DNA of 6,701 nt from Thermoplasmatota archaeon. GTDB taxonomy: Archaea; Thermoplasmatota; Penumbrarchaeia; Penumbrarchaeales; Penumbrarchaeaceae. The position numbers and the translations under genes are program-made. The notes beneath the pieces are model-generated. The model searched no databases. It saw nothing but the letters and a program-made list of their open reading frames with translations, and was not told where the DNA came from. Position 1 is the first letter of the stretch, and each line of letters begins with the position of its first letter. Shown here one piece after another: positions 1-5,820 of the stretch. The stretch covers positions 1 through 6,701 of the forward strand of contig JAUVCY010000102.1 in NCBI GenBank assembly GCA_030595585.1, read 5' to 3'.

Positions 1-104
1 ATAAACCTATCGGCACGGATCTTTGCCACTACCCTGACGGCCGGATCGTATGTTTCCCACTCCGTTCCATTGATTAGAATGTCGCCTTTTCGTAACGGAA
101 TCAC
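1..104 (-). CDS. N-terminal fragment of an unrecognised protein, divergent from the TetR operon (partial)
   Basis: On the minus strand a frame opens at GTG (complement of 102-104), just after an in-frame TAG, and stays open to the left edge for about 34 codons. It reads roughly M-I-P-L-R-K-G-D-I-L-I-N-G-T-E-W, continuing through a segment rich in V, A, K and R. Composition is protein-like and codons (AGG for Arg, GCC/GTC) resemble the neighbours, but I recognise no family. No ribosome binding site precedes the GTG. An AT-rich TATA-like stretch at 124-131 lies about 20-25 nt upstream, which would fit a leaderless start. The plus-strand frame 1 is also open here, but it runs through the TATA boxes and operator, so it is less credible. 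Short and partial, so only moderately supported. Confidence 0.4.
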   Translation of the reverse strand, partial: MIPLRKGDILINGTEWETYDPAVRVVAKIRADRF

Positions 105-108
105 AAGC

Positions 109-132
109 TATAAATACCAGTCAGATATATTA
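109..132 (+). promoter_or_regulatory. TATA-box elements of the tetR-ABC operon promoter
   Basis: Two archaeal TATA-like elements lie upstream of the repressor gene: TATAAATA at 109-116 and ATATATTA at 125-132. With the usual spacing of about 25 nt, the first would place the transcript start near 136-138, inside the palindrome, and the second near 150-153. Either gives a short leader before the ATG at 171. Read on the other strand, the second element is also suitably placed to serve the divergent frame starting at 104. The transcript start is inferred, not observed. Confidence 0.5.
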
Positions 133-152
133 CTGACTGACAGTCAGTCAGT
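118..152. promoter_or_regulatory. Probable TetR-family operator: 21-bp palindrome plus a third half-site
   Basis: ACTGACTGAC (132-141) and GTCAGTCAGT (143-152) are perfect inverted arms around one central A, built from a TGAC/GTCA tetramer. A further CAGTCAG at 118-124 is an exact inverted match to CTGACTG at 133-139, separated by the 8-bp TATA-like ATATATTA. The half-sites therefore sit on both sides of a TATA element and over the likely start site, directly upstream of a TetR-family gene. TetR-family dimers typically bind such palindromes and repress their own operon. Binding here is inferred from position and symmetry. Confidence 0.75.
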
Positions 153-170
153 TTAGGGTGTGAGCGGAAA

Positions 171-815
171 ATGTTTCTGGTGCGAGTAGCAAAGGACCCC
201 GAGATAAGACGGAAAGAGATCCTCAATGCAGCCATAGAGCTGTTCGAGGAGAAAGGATACGACGCTACCGCCGTGAGCGACATAGTAAAGAAGGTAGGTG
301 TGGCCCAGGGGACGTTCTACTATCACTTCAAGTCAAAAGAGGATGTACTCGATGCCTTTCTGGACGACATCATCGAGGAGATCAGAGTAAAGTTAACGGC
401 TATATGTGACATGGAAATAGATTCGATCGGCAAGGTGCTTTACTACTTCCGGGTGTTCAACACGGCGGGGATCGGCAGGGAGAGGATGATGGTTTACCTC
501 CACGAGGAGCGAAACGCCCTTCTGCACCTGAAGCTGGAGAAGAAGATCTACCCGAAGGTGCTCCCACCATTTCAGAAGATCATCCAGCAAGGGATCTCCG
601 AGGGTGTTTTCGATACCGAGTACCCCTACGAGGCAGCTGTCGCAATATTCGGAGCCTCGAACGCCATATCCGAGGGCAAGCACGATCACGCCATTACCGA
701 GGTCACGGAGGATAGAAGGCTCCTCACGACAACGGATGTCATGGAGAGGATACTGGGAGCCGAGAAGGGGATATTCATAAAATATTACAGGGATAAAATG
801 GAGGAAAAGAGATGA
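171..815 (+). CDS. TetR/AcrR-family transcriptional repressor
   Basis: A 214-residue protein with the usual TetR-family size and layout. Residues about 10-60 form the N-terminal DNA-binding domain: I-L-N-A-A-I-E-L-F-E-E-K-G-Y-D-A-T, then the helix-turn-helix with recognition segment V-A-Q-G-T-F-Y-Y-H-F (44-53) and the typical K-S-K-E-D-V-L that follows. The remaining ~150 residues are helical and variable, as expected for the ligand-binding and dimerisation domain; the ligand cannot be read from sequence. The ATG at 171 is chosen because GGGTG at 156-160 lies 10 nt upstream; a GTG at 180 is a possible alternative. It overlaps the ATPase gene by 4 nt (ATGA), so it is probably co-transcribed with the transporter and controls it and itself through the palindrome at 132-152. 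Confidence 0.93.
   Translation: MFLVRVAKDPEIRRKEILNAAIELFEEKGYDATAVSDIVKKVGVAQGTFYYHFKSKEDVLDAFLDDIIEEIRVKLTAICDMEIDSIGKVLYYFRVFNTAGIGRERMMVYLHEERNALLHLKLEKKIYPKVLPPFQKIIQQGISEGVFDTEYPYEAAVAIFGASNAISEGKHDHAITEVTEDRRLLTTTDVMERILGAEKGIFIKYYRDKMEEKR
800..804 (+). promoter_or_regulatory. Ribosome binding site of the ABC ATPase gene
   Basis: GGAGG inside the last codons of the repressor gene, 7 nt before the ATG at 812. It fixes that start and allows translation to restart within the operon. Confidence 0.75.
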
Positions 816-1546
816 ATGCAGGAGCCAGCGATCTATTGATAGGTATCAAGAACATGAGCAAATCGTACCAGATGGGAGAGGTGGTCGTTCACGCTTTGAA
901 GGATGTGACGCTGACCGTTGAGCCCAACCAGGTAACGGTCATCCTCGGCCCAAGTGGGTGTGGAAAAACCACGCTATTGAACCAGATAGGAGGGATCGAC
1001 AGCCCTACAACGGGAACGATCGTGGTCAACGGAAGTGAGATCCAGGGTTTGAGCCAGTCGAAATTGACCAAATACCGTCAGGAGAACATTGGCTTCGTAT
1101 TCCAGTTCTTCAACCTGATACCCAATCTGACGGCAAGGGAGAACATAGAATTCGTCCTGGAATATGTGATGAACATGTCCGGAAAAGAGGTCCACAAAAA
1201 GGCGGAGGAGCTCCTCGCCAATGTCGGCCTTGCAGGAAGGGAGGACCACTATCCCTACCAGCTCTCGGGAGGGGAACAGCAGAGGGTCTCCATCGCAAGA
1301 GCTCTCTCCAAGGACCCCAGGATCCTCCTGGCGGATGAGCCTACCGGAGAGCTGGATTATGTAACCGGCAAGATGATCCTCGAGCTCCTCACCTCATTTG
1401 CAGAGGGGGGAAGGGCGGTCCTCATCGTCACCCACAACAAGGAGCTGGCGAAGATAGCCCACAAAGTATTCTACCTGAGGGATGGAAAAGTGGTCAAGGA
1501 GACAAAGAACCCCAACCCGATCAAGGTGTCACAACTGGAGTGGTGA
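812..1546 (+). CDS. ABC transporter ATP-binding protein, MacB/LolD type
   Basis: A 244-residue cytoplasmic ATPase subunit with all canonical motifs: Walker A G-P-S-G-C-G-K-T (46-53), Q-loop glutamine about 98 in F-V-F-Q-F-F-N-L, signature L-S-G-G-E-Q-Q-R (151-158), Walker B I-L-L-A-D-E-P (171-177, catalytic Glu 176), D-loop region E-L-D (180-182) and switch histidine 208 in V-T-H-N. The segment F-Q-F-F-N-L-I-P-N-L-T-A-R-E-N is typical of the MacB/LolD/FtsE-like group that pairs with FtsX-type permeases rather than importers. The permease follows after 2 nt. It should power a conformational change across the membrane (mechanotransmission or extrusion) by ATP hydrolysis. The substrate is unknown, and no periplasmic adaptor or lipoprotein-binding gene is seen nearby. 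Confidence 0.95.
   Translation: MNAGASDLLIGIKNMSKSYQMGEVVVHALKDVTLTVEPNQVTVILGPSGCGKTTLLNQIGGIDSPTTGTIVVNGSEIQGLSQSKLTKYRQENIGFVFQFFNLIPNLTARENIEFVLEYVMNMSGKEVHKKAEELLANVGLAGREDHYPYQLSGGEQQRVSIARALSKDPRILLADEPTGELDYVTGKMILELLTSFAEGGRAVLIVTHNKELAKIAHKVFYLRDGKVVKETKNPNPIKVSQLEW
1537..1540 (+). promoter_or_regulatory. Ribosome binding site deciding the permease start
   Basis: GGAG ends 8 nt before the ATG at 1549. Two in-frame GTG codons at 1540 and 1543 lie on or too close to it to be used, so the start at 1549 is preferred. Confidence 0.65.
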
Positions 1547-1548
1547 AG

Positions 1549-4005
1549 ATGAGAAAGACCTTCCTGAAAAAGGGAGTTAGGGAGCTGTGGGCACACAAGG
1601 TGCAGTATCTCCTTCTGATCCTCGTCATCGGTCTGGGAGTTGGTATGTTCGCATCATTCAATAATTTCTCTAATGTCCGATGGGAGAGCATGGAGGGATC
1701 ATACAATAAAAGCGAGTTCATGGATACCCAGGTTGAACTTCGGTATGACGAATATATCAACCTGACCACACTGGACGCCATCCTGGAAAACAATACCATC
1801 TCTTTTATGGTCCAAAACTACGAGTATCGTCTTGTCTACGAGGTATTCATCAATCACACCGTGGATGGAGAGGTCAAGACCACGAAGGGTCAGGTCAGGG
1901 GGTATGAGTGGTTTGATGATGCGGGAAACTACAGGGACCAGGATGTGAACCGGCCGCTTTTCTATGTGGACGATCCCGACCATATAGCCGATCCAGGCGC
2001 GAGGGAGTGCTACTCGGAGCGGAAGTTCTCACAGGTCTACGGCCTTGGAAGCGGTGATGGGATCACGCTCCTCAGGGATGGAGATAAAATGGAACTGAAG
2101 ATCATTGAGCAGGTCGCCGTTCCTGAATTTATGTACGTGGTTCTCGAAGGAAACCTCTATCCAATGGAGAGATCCTTTGGTATCCTGGCCCTCCCCATTC
2201 AGACAGCGGTGGATCTGTTCCATGGTTCGAACGGAAGTGAGATAATAACCAACGATCTCGTTTTCCATCTGAAGGATTCCGATGATGTGGGGGAGTTCAA
2301 CGCGAGGATCACGGAGATATTCTCTGAAAAGGGCATCATCGTAAAGACAACGGAAAAAGAGGAGAACGTTCCACGTTACCTCCTCTATACCGACCATGAG
2401 AACGATAAGGCGACCATGGCCATGTATCCGATCGTCATTTTCTCGATCTCTGGTTTTGGCCTTGTAATGGCCCTTCGGAGAATGATAAGGAACCACCGCC
2501 CGCAGATCGGCATCTTCAAGGCACTGGGCGTCCCCAATAGGTCGGTGCTTGTTTACTTCGGAGTTATCGGAGTGGTCATTGGGCTGCTTGGAACGGGTGC
2601 TGGAGTTTTGTTCGCGATCCCTCTGAACTACTCTTTTAATTACATGGTTGAAACGTTACTTGATTTTCCGGTGACAGACACCAGTTCCTCACCCGAGTTC
2701 ATTATGATCGGAGGACTGATCTCGCTTACATTGTGCCTGTCCTGTACCCTGATCCCCGCAATGGTTGCGATGAGGATCAAACCGATAGATGCGATACAGA
2801 AGAGGGAGGGTATCTCAAAGAAGAAAGTTGGCAGGCTGGGCGTGTATATGAAAGGCGTCAGGTGGATGCCAGTATCAGTAAAGCTCTCCATCAGGAACTT
2901 CCTTCGAAAGCCAGGAAGGAGCGTCTCCACCATACTTGGGGTCGCCATGTCCTTCGCCCTGTTCCTGGCCTTTATGATGGCCATGGATTCGATGTATGCC
3001 CTCTTTGACCGGGAGGCGGAAGGGAACAACTGGGATTACGAGATAATGATGCAGGGATTCTCACCCGAGAACATGACCGCGGACTGGTCTGTGAGGTTCG
3101 AAGAGATAGAATCGATCAATCACGGCATGGTTGTCCCCATAGAACTCGATGAAGGTCAGAACCCGGAAATGGGATTATTATATGCCCTGGAAGATACACA
3201 AGGGGCTTTCAATTTCAATATGGAAAAAGGAAGCTTTAAGCAAGGTGAGATCTTGATATCCAACTATCAGGCCGATGAAATGGGCCTGGACGTGGGAGAC
3301 CAGATGGAATTCGTGATTCCCACGATAAATGAGACCGGAGGGTACCAGAGATCCACCGTGGAGCTTACGATCTCCGGAATTCAGGACAATCACATTGGCA
3401 GTATCTTCTACACTGACCTGGCGACACTTCAGGGCCTCTCAAACATGAATGAGACCATCAACATCGTCTACCTGGATATGTCGGAGGATGGTAAGATCAT
3501 ATCCGTGGAGAATGGCCTCATTATGATCCCCGGCGTCTCCTCGGTACGCCATATGGATGATATGACAAATATGCTGGAGGATTATTCGGACATCTTCATG
3601 ACGATGGTCTATATCATGGCGTTGATCAGCGCTCTGCTGGCAGCGGCCATCATCTATACCATGTTCAAGATCTCAGCCCAGGAGAGGGAGAGAGACTATG
3701 CCACCATGAAGACCCTGGGGACCTCCATAGGGAAGATAGCAAAGCTCCTCGCCTTTGAGGCGACCTATATTACCGTATGGGGGATCGGACTGGGAGTGAT
3801 AGGGGCCTATGGATTGGCCAACCTGATGTTTGCGAATGCAGACGAATTCGCGGAATTCAATATTGCCATCATATTCTCCTGGTCCGGATTCTTCATCGGG
3901 TCCATGATAATAATTGGTGTGGTGATCATCGTATCCCTTCTGACGATCAGGTACATCAGCAAGATCAACATCGCCAACGTGATCCGCGAGAGAAGCACGG
4001 GATGA
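1549..4005 (+). CDS. ABC transporter permease with two FtsX domains
   Basis: An 818-residue integral membrane protein, the transmembrane partner of the preceding ATPase. It is an internal duplication, each half having one N-terminal helix, a large extracytoplasmic domain and a three-helix FtsX domain. Half 1: helix about 19-38, outer domain about 39-289, helices near 290-310, 333-360 and 384-408. Half 2: helix about 459-483, outer domain about 484-680, helices near 681-706, 738-762 and 774-803. The conserved cytoplasmic coupling segment after each first FtsX helix is visible as G-I-F-K-A-L-G (321-327) and A-T-M-K-T-L-G (718-724). Eight helices in one chain is the double-FtsX arrangement, so one copy with two ATPases may suffice. 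The outer domains carry many N-x-S/T sequons. It ends with a TGA immediately against the stop of the convergent lipid gene. Substrate not predictable; the family includes lipoprotein, peptide and drug systems. Confidence 0.92.
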   Translation: MRKTFLKKGVRELWAHKVQYLLLILVIGLGVGMFASFNNFSNVRWESMEGSYNKSEFMDTQVELRYDEYINLTTLDAILENNTISFMVQNYEYRLVYEVFINHTVDGEVKTTKGQVRGYEWFDDAGNYRDQDVNRPLFYVDDPDHIADPGARECYSERKFSQVYGLGSGDGITLLRDGDKMELKIIEQVAVPEFMYVVLEGNLYPMERSFGILALPIQTAVDLFHGSNGSEIITNDLVFHLKDSDDVGEFNARITEIFSEKGIIVKTTEKEENVPRYLLYTDHENDKATMAMYPIVIFSISGFGLVMALRRMIRNHRPQIGIFKALGVPNRSVLVYFGVIGVVIGLLGTGAGVLFAIPLNYSFNYMVETLLDFPVTDTSSSPEFIMIGGLISLTLCLSCTLIPAMVAMRIKPIDAIQKREGISKKKVGRLGVYMKGVRWMPVSVKLSIRNFLRKPGRSVSTILGVAMSFALFLAFMMAMDSMYALFDREAEGNNWDYEIMMQGFSPENMTADWSVRFEEIESINHGMVVPIELDEGQNPEMGLLYALEDTQGAFNFNMEKGSFKQGEILISNYQADEMGLDVGDQMEFVIPTINETGGYQRSTVELTISGIQDNHIGSIFYTDLATLQGLSNMNETINIVYLDMSEDGKIISVENGLIMIPGVSSVRHMDDMTNMLEDYSDIFMTMVYIMALISALLAAAIIYTMFKISAQERERDYATMKTLGTSIGKIAKLLAFEATYITVWGIGLGVIGAYGLANLMFANADEFAEFNIAIIFSWSGFFIGSMIIIGVVIIVSLLTIRYISKINIANVIRERSTG

Positions 4006-4590
4006 TCATCTATCCCGATCCCCATACCTGATCTTTGCAGCCCGGTATGACCTCGTGTCAAGGTCAACGTCCCCGAACACCAGATATATGGTTATCAGCT
4101 CGATTATGCCGATCATAAAAGAGATAATAACTACGGCCAGTGGGATAGTGATGTCGATAAAAAAGGATAGAAGAAATGTGAAATAGATCAGCACCACAGA
4201 CAGGCGCATCATGTTGGTGTGGACCACCATGAGCTTTTTGAACTTGACCAGTGGGATCAGTAGCGAGATCCCGAACATCGTAAAAAGGGGGATCAGCAGG
4301 AAGAGGTTATCGATCATCACCTGTGGATACAGATAGAGTATGAAGAAGGCCGTGGAGAATACGAAGAACGCGTCTGCAAGGACGTCAAGGCTCTTTCCTA
4401 TCTCGGTGATCATCTTGAACTTCCTTGCGACCATGCCGTCGAAGAGGTCAGTGGATCCCAGTATGGAGAATGATATGAAAAGAGGCCACGGCCACCTGGC
4501 GAACAGGAAGAGGTAGAGCAGTGGTAGAAATACGATCCTCGATAGAGAAAGCAGATTGGGAGCCTTGAGGAGGTCCATCTTTCCTGTCAT
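4006..4590 (-). CDS. CDP-alcohol phosphatidyltransferase family protein
   Basis: A 194-residue membrane enzyme that transfers a phosphoalcohol between a CDP-linked lipid and a second alcohol, as in phospholipid headgroup synthesis. The complete family signature D-x2-D-G-x2-A-R-x8-G-x3-D-x3-D is present: D48, D51, G52, A55, R56, G65, D69 and D73. These aspartates bind the metal ions and D73 is the expected catalytic base. N-terminal P-N-L-L-S-L-S-R-I is typical, and about six hydrophobic segments follow (near 18-46, 74-90, 95-117, 130-148, 150-172). Length fits PgsA-like members. In an archaeon the lipid donor would be CDP-archaeol, but glycerol-phosphate, inositol-phosphate or serine as acceptor cannot be told apart here. 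Start at 4590 fits a TATA box about 35-42 nt upstream giving a short leader; the Met at 4578 is an alternative. It is convergent with the permease without spacing. Confidence 0.93.
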   Translation of the reverse strand: MTGKMDLLKAPNLLSLSRIVFLPLLYLFLFARWPWPLFISFSILGSTDLFDGMVARKFKMITEIGKSLDVLADAFFVFSTAFFILYLYPQVMIDNLFLLIPLFTMFGISLLIPLVKFKKLMVVHTNMMRLSVVLIYFTFLLSFFIDITIPLAVVIISFMIGIIELITIYLVFGDVDLDTRSYRAAKIRYGDRDR

Positions 4591-4624
4591 AGAGGTTCCA
4601 CATTGGATATCACGACTTAGATGG

Positions 4625-4632
4625 TATAAATA
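4625..4632 (-). promoter_or_regulatory. TATA box for the CDP-alcohol phosphatidyltransferase gene
   Basis: On the minus strand this reads ATTTATA with flanking CT and CC. A start about 25 nt downstream, near 4602-4604, would give a leader of only about 12 nt before the ATG at 4590. It lies just past the FKBP stop, so the two minus-strand genes are probably separate transcription units. Confidence 0.6.
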
Positions 4633-4663
4633 GATGGCCCGTGAATCCCCGAGGCCCCTTCCT

Positions 4664-5125
4664 TTACACTTCAGGATCCGACGGTTTCGTCTCCTTTTTA
4701 ATGACCTCGATGAGCTCTATCCGGTAGATGAGCTTCTTTCCACAGAGGGGGTGGTTCAGGTCAACGGTGATCCTCTCCCCATCCATCGATATGATCAGTC
4801 CCGTGACGGCTATCCCCTGCTTCAGCTGGATCTGTATATGATCACCAGCGGAGGGTGAGCCCTCGACGGGCAGGTCCTTGAGGTCCATCTCGAAGATCTG
4901 TTTGGGATCTATATCGCCGTATCCCTGGGAGGGTTCCAGGGTGATCGTCCTCTCAACGCCGACCTCCATCTCCCTGACGGCCTCGCTGAAGGCGGGAAGG
5001 ATGTTGGGGGCGCCAACCTCGAACTCCTTGGGGGCACCCGTTCCGAACGTGGAGTCGAAGACGGTCCCATCCTCAAAGGTCCCCTCATAGTGCACCCTGA
5101 CCCTGTCGCCGTCCTTGATCGTCAT
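4664..5125 (-). CDS. FKBP-type peptidyl-prolyl cis-trans isomerase, SlyD-like
   Basis: A 153-residue cytoplasmic folding helper that catalyses prolyl isomerisation and, through its inserted domain, binds unfolded chains. The FKBP domain is split: residues 1-70 (V-H-Y-E-G-T-F-E-D-G-T-V-F-D-S, Tyr13 and Asp24 in the active pocket, and G-Y-G near 68-70) and about 126-145. Between them, residues about 73-125 form the insert-in-flap domain, and the following D-L-N-H-P-L-C-G-K-K-L (122-132) is the hallmark return strand of SlyD-like and archaeal short FKBPs. Unlike bacterial SlyD there is no His/Cys-rich metal-binding tail; the end is K- and P-rich and short. GGGAG at 5134-5138 lies 8 nt before the ATG and supports this start. 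This binding site sits directly outside the inverted repeat at 5139. Confidence 0.95.
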   Translation of the reverse strand: MTIKDGDRVRVHYEGTFEDGTVFDSTFGTGAPKEFEVGAPNILPAFSEAVREMEVGVERTITLEPSQGYGDIDPKQIFEMDLKDLPVEGSPSAGDHIQIQLKQGIAVTGLIISMDGERITVDLNHPLCGKKLIYRIELIEVIKKETKPSDPEV

Positions 5126-5138
5126 TCTTTCTTCTCCC

Positions 5139-5240
5139 GTATCCCAACTTTGACAGATCGAATATGATCTGAGCCTCTCAATGTTGGGAGAAGCCTCACT
5201 TTAACACTCAATATATGCTCGTCATGTTAAAGTTAGGCTG
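5139..5240 (+). repeat. Long inverted repeat, copy 1 (two-hairpin, REP/MITE-like)
   Basis: Matches the reverse complement of 6368-6468. The first 70 bases differ at 5 positions, the last 16 at 1, and a loop of about 16 bases between them is unrelated. It contains four copies of a 13-bp motif in alternating orientation: CCCAACTTTGACA (5143-5155), its inverse at 5176-5188, CCTCACTTTAACA (5194-5206) and its inverse at 5225-5237. Each opposed pair can fold: hairpin 1 over 5143-5188 with an inner palindrome of GATC arms at 5156-5159 and 5166-5169, and hairpin 2 over 5192-5239 with 14 of 15 arm positions pairing. It lies between the divergent FKBP and STAS-like genes. Noncoding; it resembles REP/BIME or MITE ends, but the family is not identified. 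Confidence 0.9.
5211..5216 (-). promoter_or_regulatory. Possible TATA box for the FKBP gene, inside the repeat loop
   Basis: ATATAT in the loop of hairpin 2 is the best TATA-like element within 130 nt upstream of the FKBP gene. It predicts a transcript start near 5187-5190, so the leader of about 60 nt would begin with hairpin 1. The other repeat copy has a different loop. Weak, because the element is short and self-complementary. Confidence 0.35.
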
Positions 5241-5392
5241 TATCGATGGCCTTTGCCATTATCTGCTATTGTATATAATGTTTTTTTGGAAAAGCCATGA
5301 TGCACATTATCAATTCATTCTGATACTTATTTTTTATAAATTATAAGCCAAAGTATTTAATCTGGAGATTCCGATATTCATGATAGTAATAC
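5241..5392. other. AT-rich intergenic stretch upstream of the STAS-like gene
   Basis: Much richer in A and T than its surroundings and without a credible reading frame. It contains a small hairpin (ATGGC at 5246-5250 facing GCCAT at 5255-5259), a run of seven T at 5281-5287 and TATA-like elements near its right end. It probably holds the promoter of the plus-strand genes. I see no structured RNA gene in it. Confidence 0.5.
5333..5341 (+). promoter_or_regulatory. TATA box for the STAS-like/GNAT genes
   Basis: TTTATAAAT within an AT-rich run is a good match to the archaeal TATA consensus; a start near 5360 would give a leader of roughly 45 nt. A second candidate, TATTTAATC at about 5354-5362, would give a shorter leader. 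Confidence 0.5.
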
Positions 5393-5407
5393 GTGGGAAG
5401 GGCGAAT

Positions 5408-5779
5408 ATGACCTATGACATCGAGTTGATAGTTAAGGATCAATATGTTAGTGCGCAGGCCAGTGGGCCTTCCTCCCTGAAGAGCAATGTGGATTTCGGC
5501 AAGAGGGTGATCAAGACCTGTGAGGGTTCCGGGAGGAAATCGGTTCTGGTGGATGTGAGGGGGGTAACAAAGTCATCCGGGATCGTGGATTTTTACCAGC
5601 TTGCGAAGGAGGTATCCCCTCTTGCTCAGGGCAAGATCAGTAAATGTGCGCTTATGCGGAGGCAGATCGGTGATGTGGAGTCCTTTACCGAGGGAGCAAT
5701 GAGGCACCGGGGCATAAACCTCAGGTCCTTCCATAACGAGAAGGAGGCCATCTCCTGGCTCCTGAGCGGTGGGCCGTAA
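5408..5779 (+). CDS. Small STAS/SpoIIAA-like domain protein, function unknown
   Basis: A 123-residue soluble protein. The pattern of an N-terminal beta strand, a long helix, a V-L-V-D-V-R-G strand (46-52), a helix containing F-Y-Q-L-A-K-E-V, then R-G-I-N-L-R-S-F (101-108) and the terminal helix E-A-I-S-W-L-L (113-119) resembles the STAS/SpoIIAA-like single-domain proteins seen in many bacteria and archaea. This is a fold impression, not a firm assignment. No anti-sigma kinase or transporter partner lies nearby, so a classical SpoIIAA role is not implied. ATG 5408 is chosen over the in-frame GTG at 5393 because the G-rich GGGAAGGG at 5395-5402 precedes it by 5 nt and homologous-looking sequence begins there. 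The GNAT gene follows after 41 nt, probably in the same transcript. Both lie inside the inverted-repeat pair. Confidence 0.8.
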   Translation: MTYDIELIVKDQYVSAQASGPSSLKSNVDFGKRVIKTCEGSGRKSVLVDVRGVTKSSGIVDFYQLAKEVSPLAQGKISKCALMRRQIGDVESFTEGAMRHRGINLRSFHNEKEAISWLLSGGP

Positions 5780-5820
5780 AGTAGAAACATTTTTCAATCA
5801 AACAGCTGCTAATCCACCGG

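Noticed and set aside
1..156. Plus-strand open frame from the left edge to the TAG at 154-156 as the end of an upstream gene
   Set aside because: It would run through two TATA elements and the operator palindrome, and its translation looks unlike a conserved C-terminus; the minus-strand reading is more protein-like.
2029..2496. 155-codon minus-strand frame inside the permease gene
   Set aside because: The plus strand encodes a convincing FtsX permease here; the antisense frame has no recognisable motif, and similar antisense frames shadow several other genes.
2733..3008. 91-codon plus-strand frame overlapping the permease
   Set aside because: An out-of-frame shadow of the permease with arginine- and aspartate-rich low-quality protein sequence and no start signal.
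4634..4858. Plus-strand frame opposite the FKBP gene
   Set aside because: Antisense to the conserved C-terminal half of a clear SlyD-like protein; no family features of its own.
5139..5188. Heat-shock operator specific to the FKBP chaperone gene
   Set aside because: The same sequence occurs between the tail ends of two unrelated genes at 6368-6468, where an operator would have no promoter to control.
5139..5240. CRISPR array
   Set aside because: The motif copies alternate in orientation and come as two opposed pairs; there are no direct repeats with equal unique spacers and no cas genes.
5139..5244. Target-site duplication GTATC (5139-5143 and 5240-5244) around repeat copy 1
   Set aside because: Five bases by chance is plausible, the left copy is itself part of the conserved repeat, and copy 2 shows only an imperfect equivalent.
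5281..5287. T-run as a transcription terminator
   Set aside because: No plus-strand gene ends upstream of it, since the gene on its left is transcribed leftwards; it lies in generally AT-rich promoter sequence.
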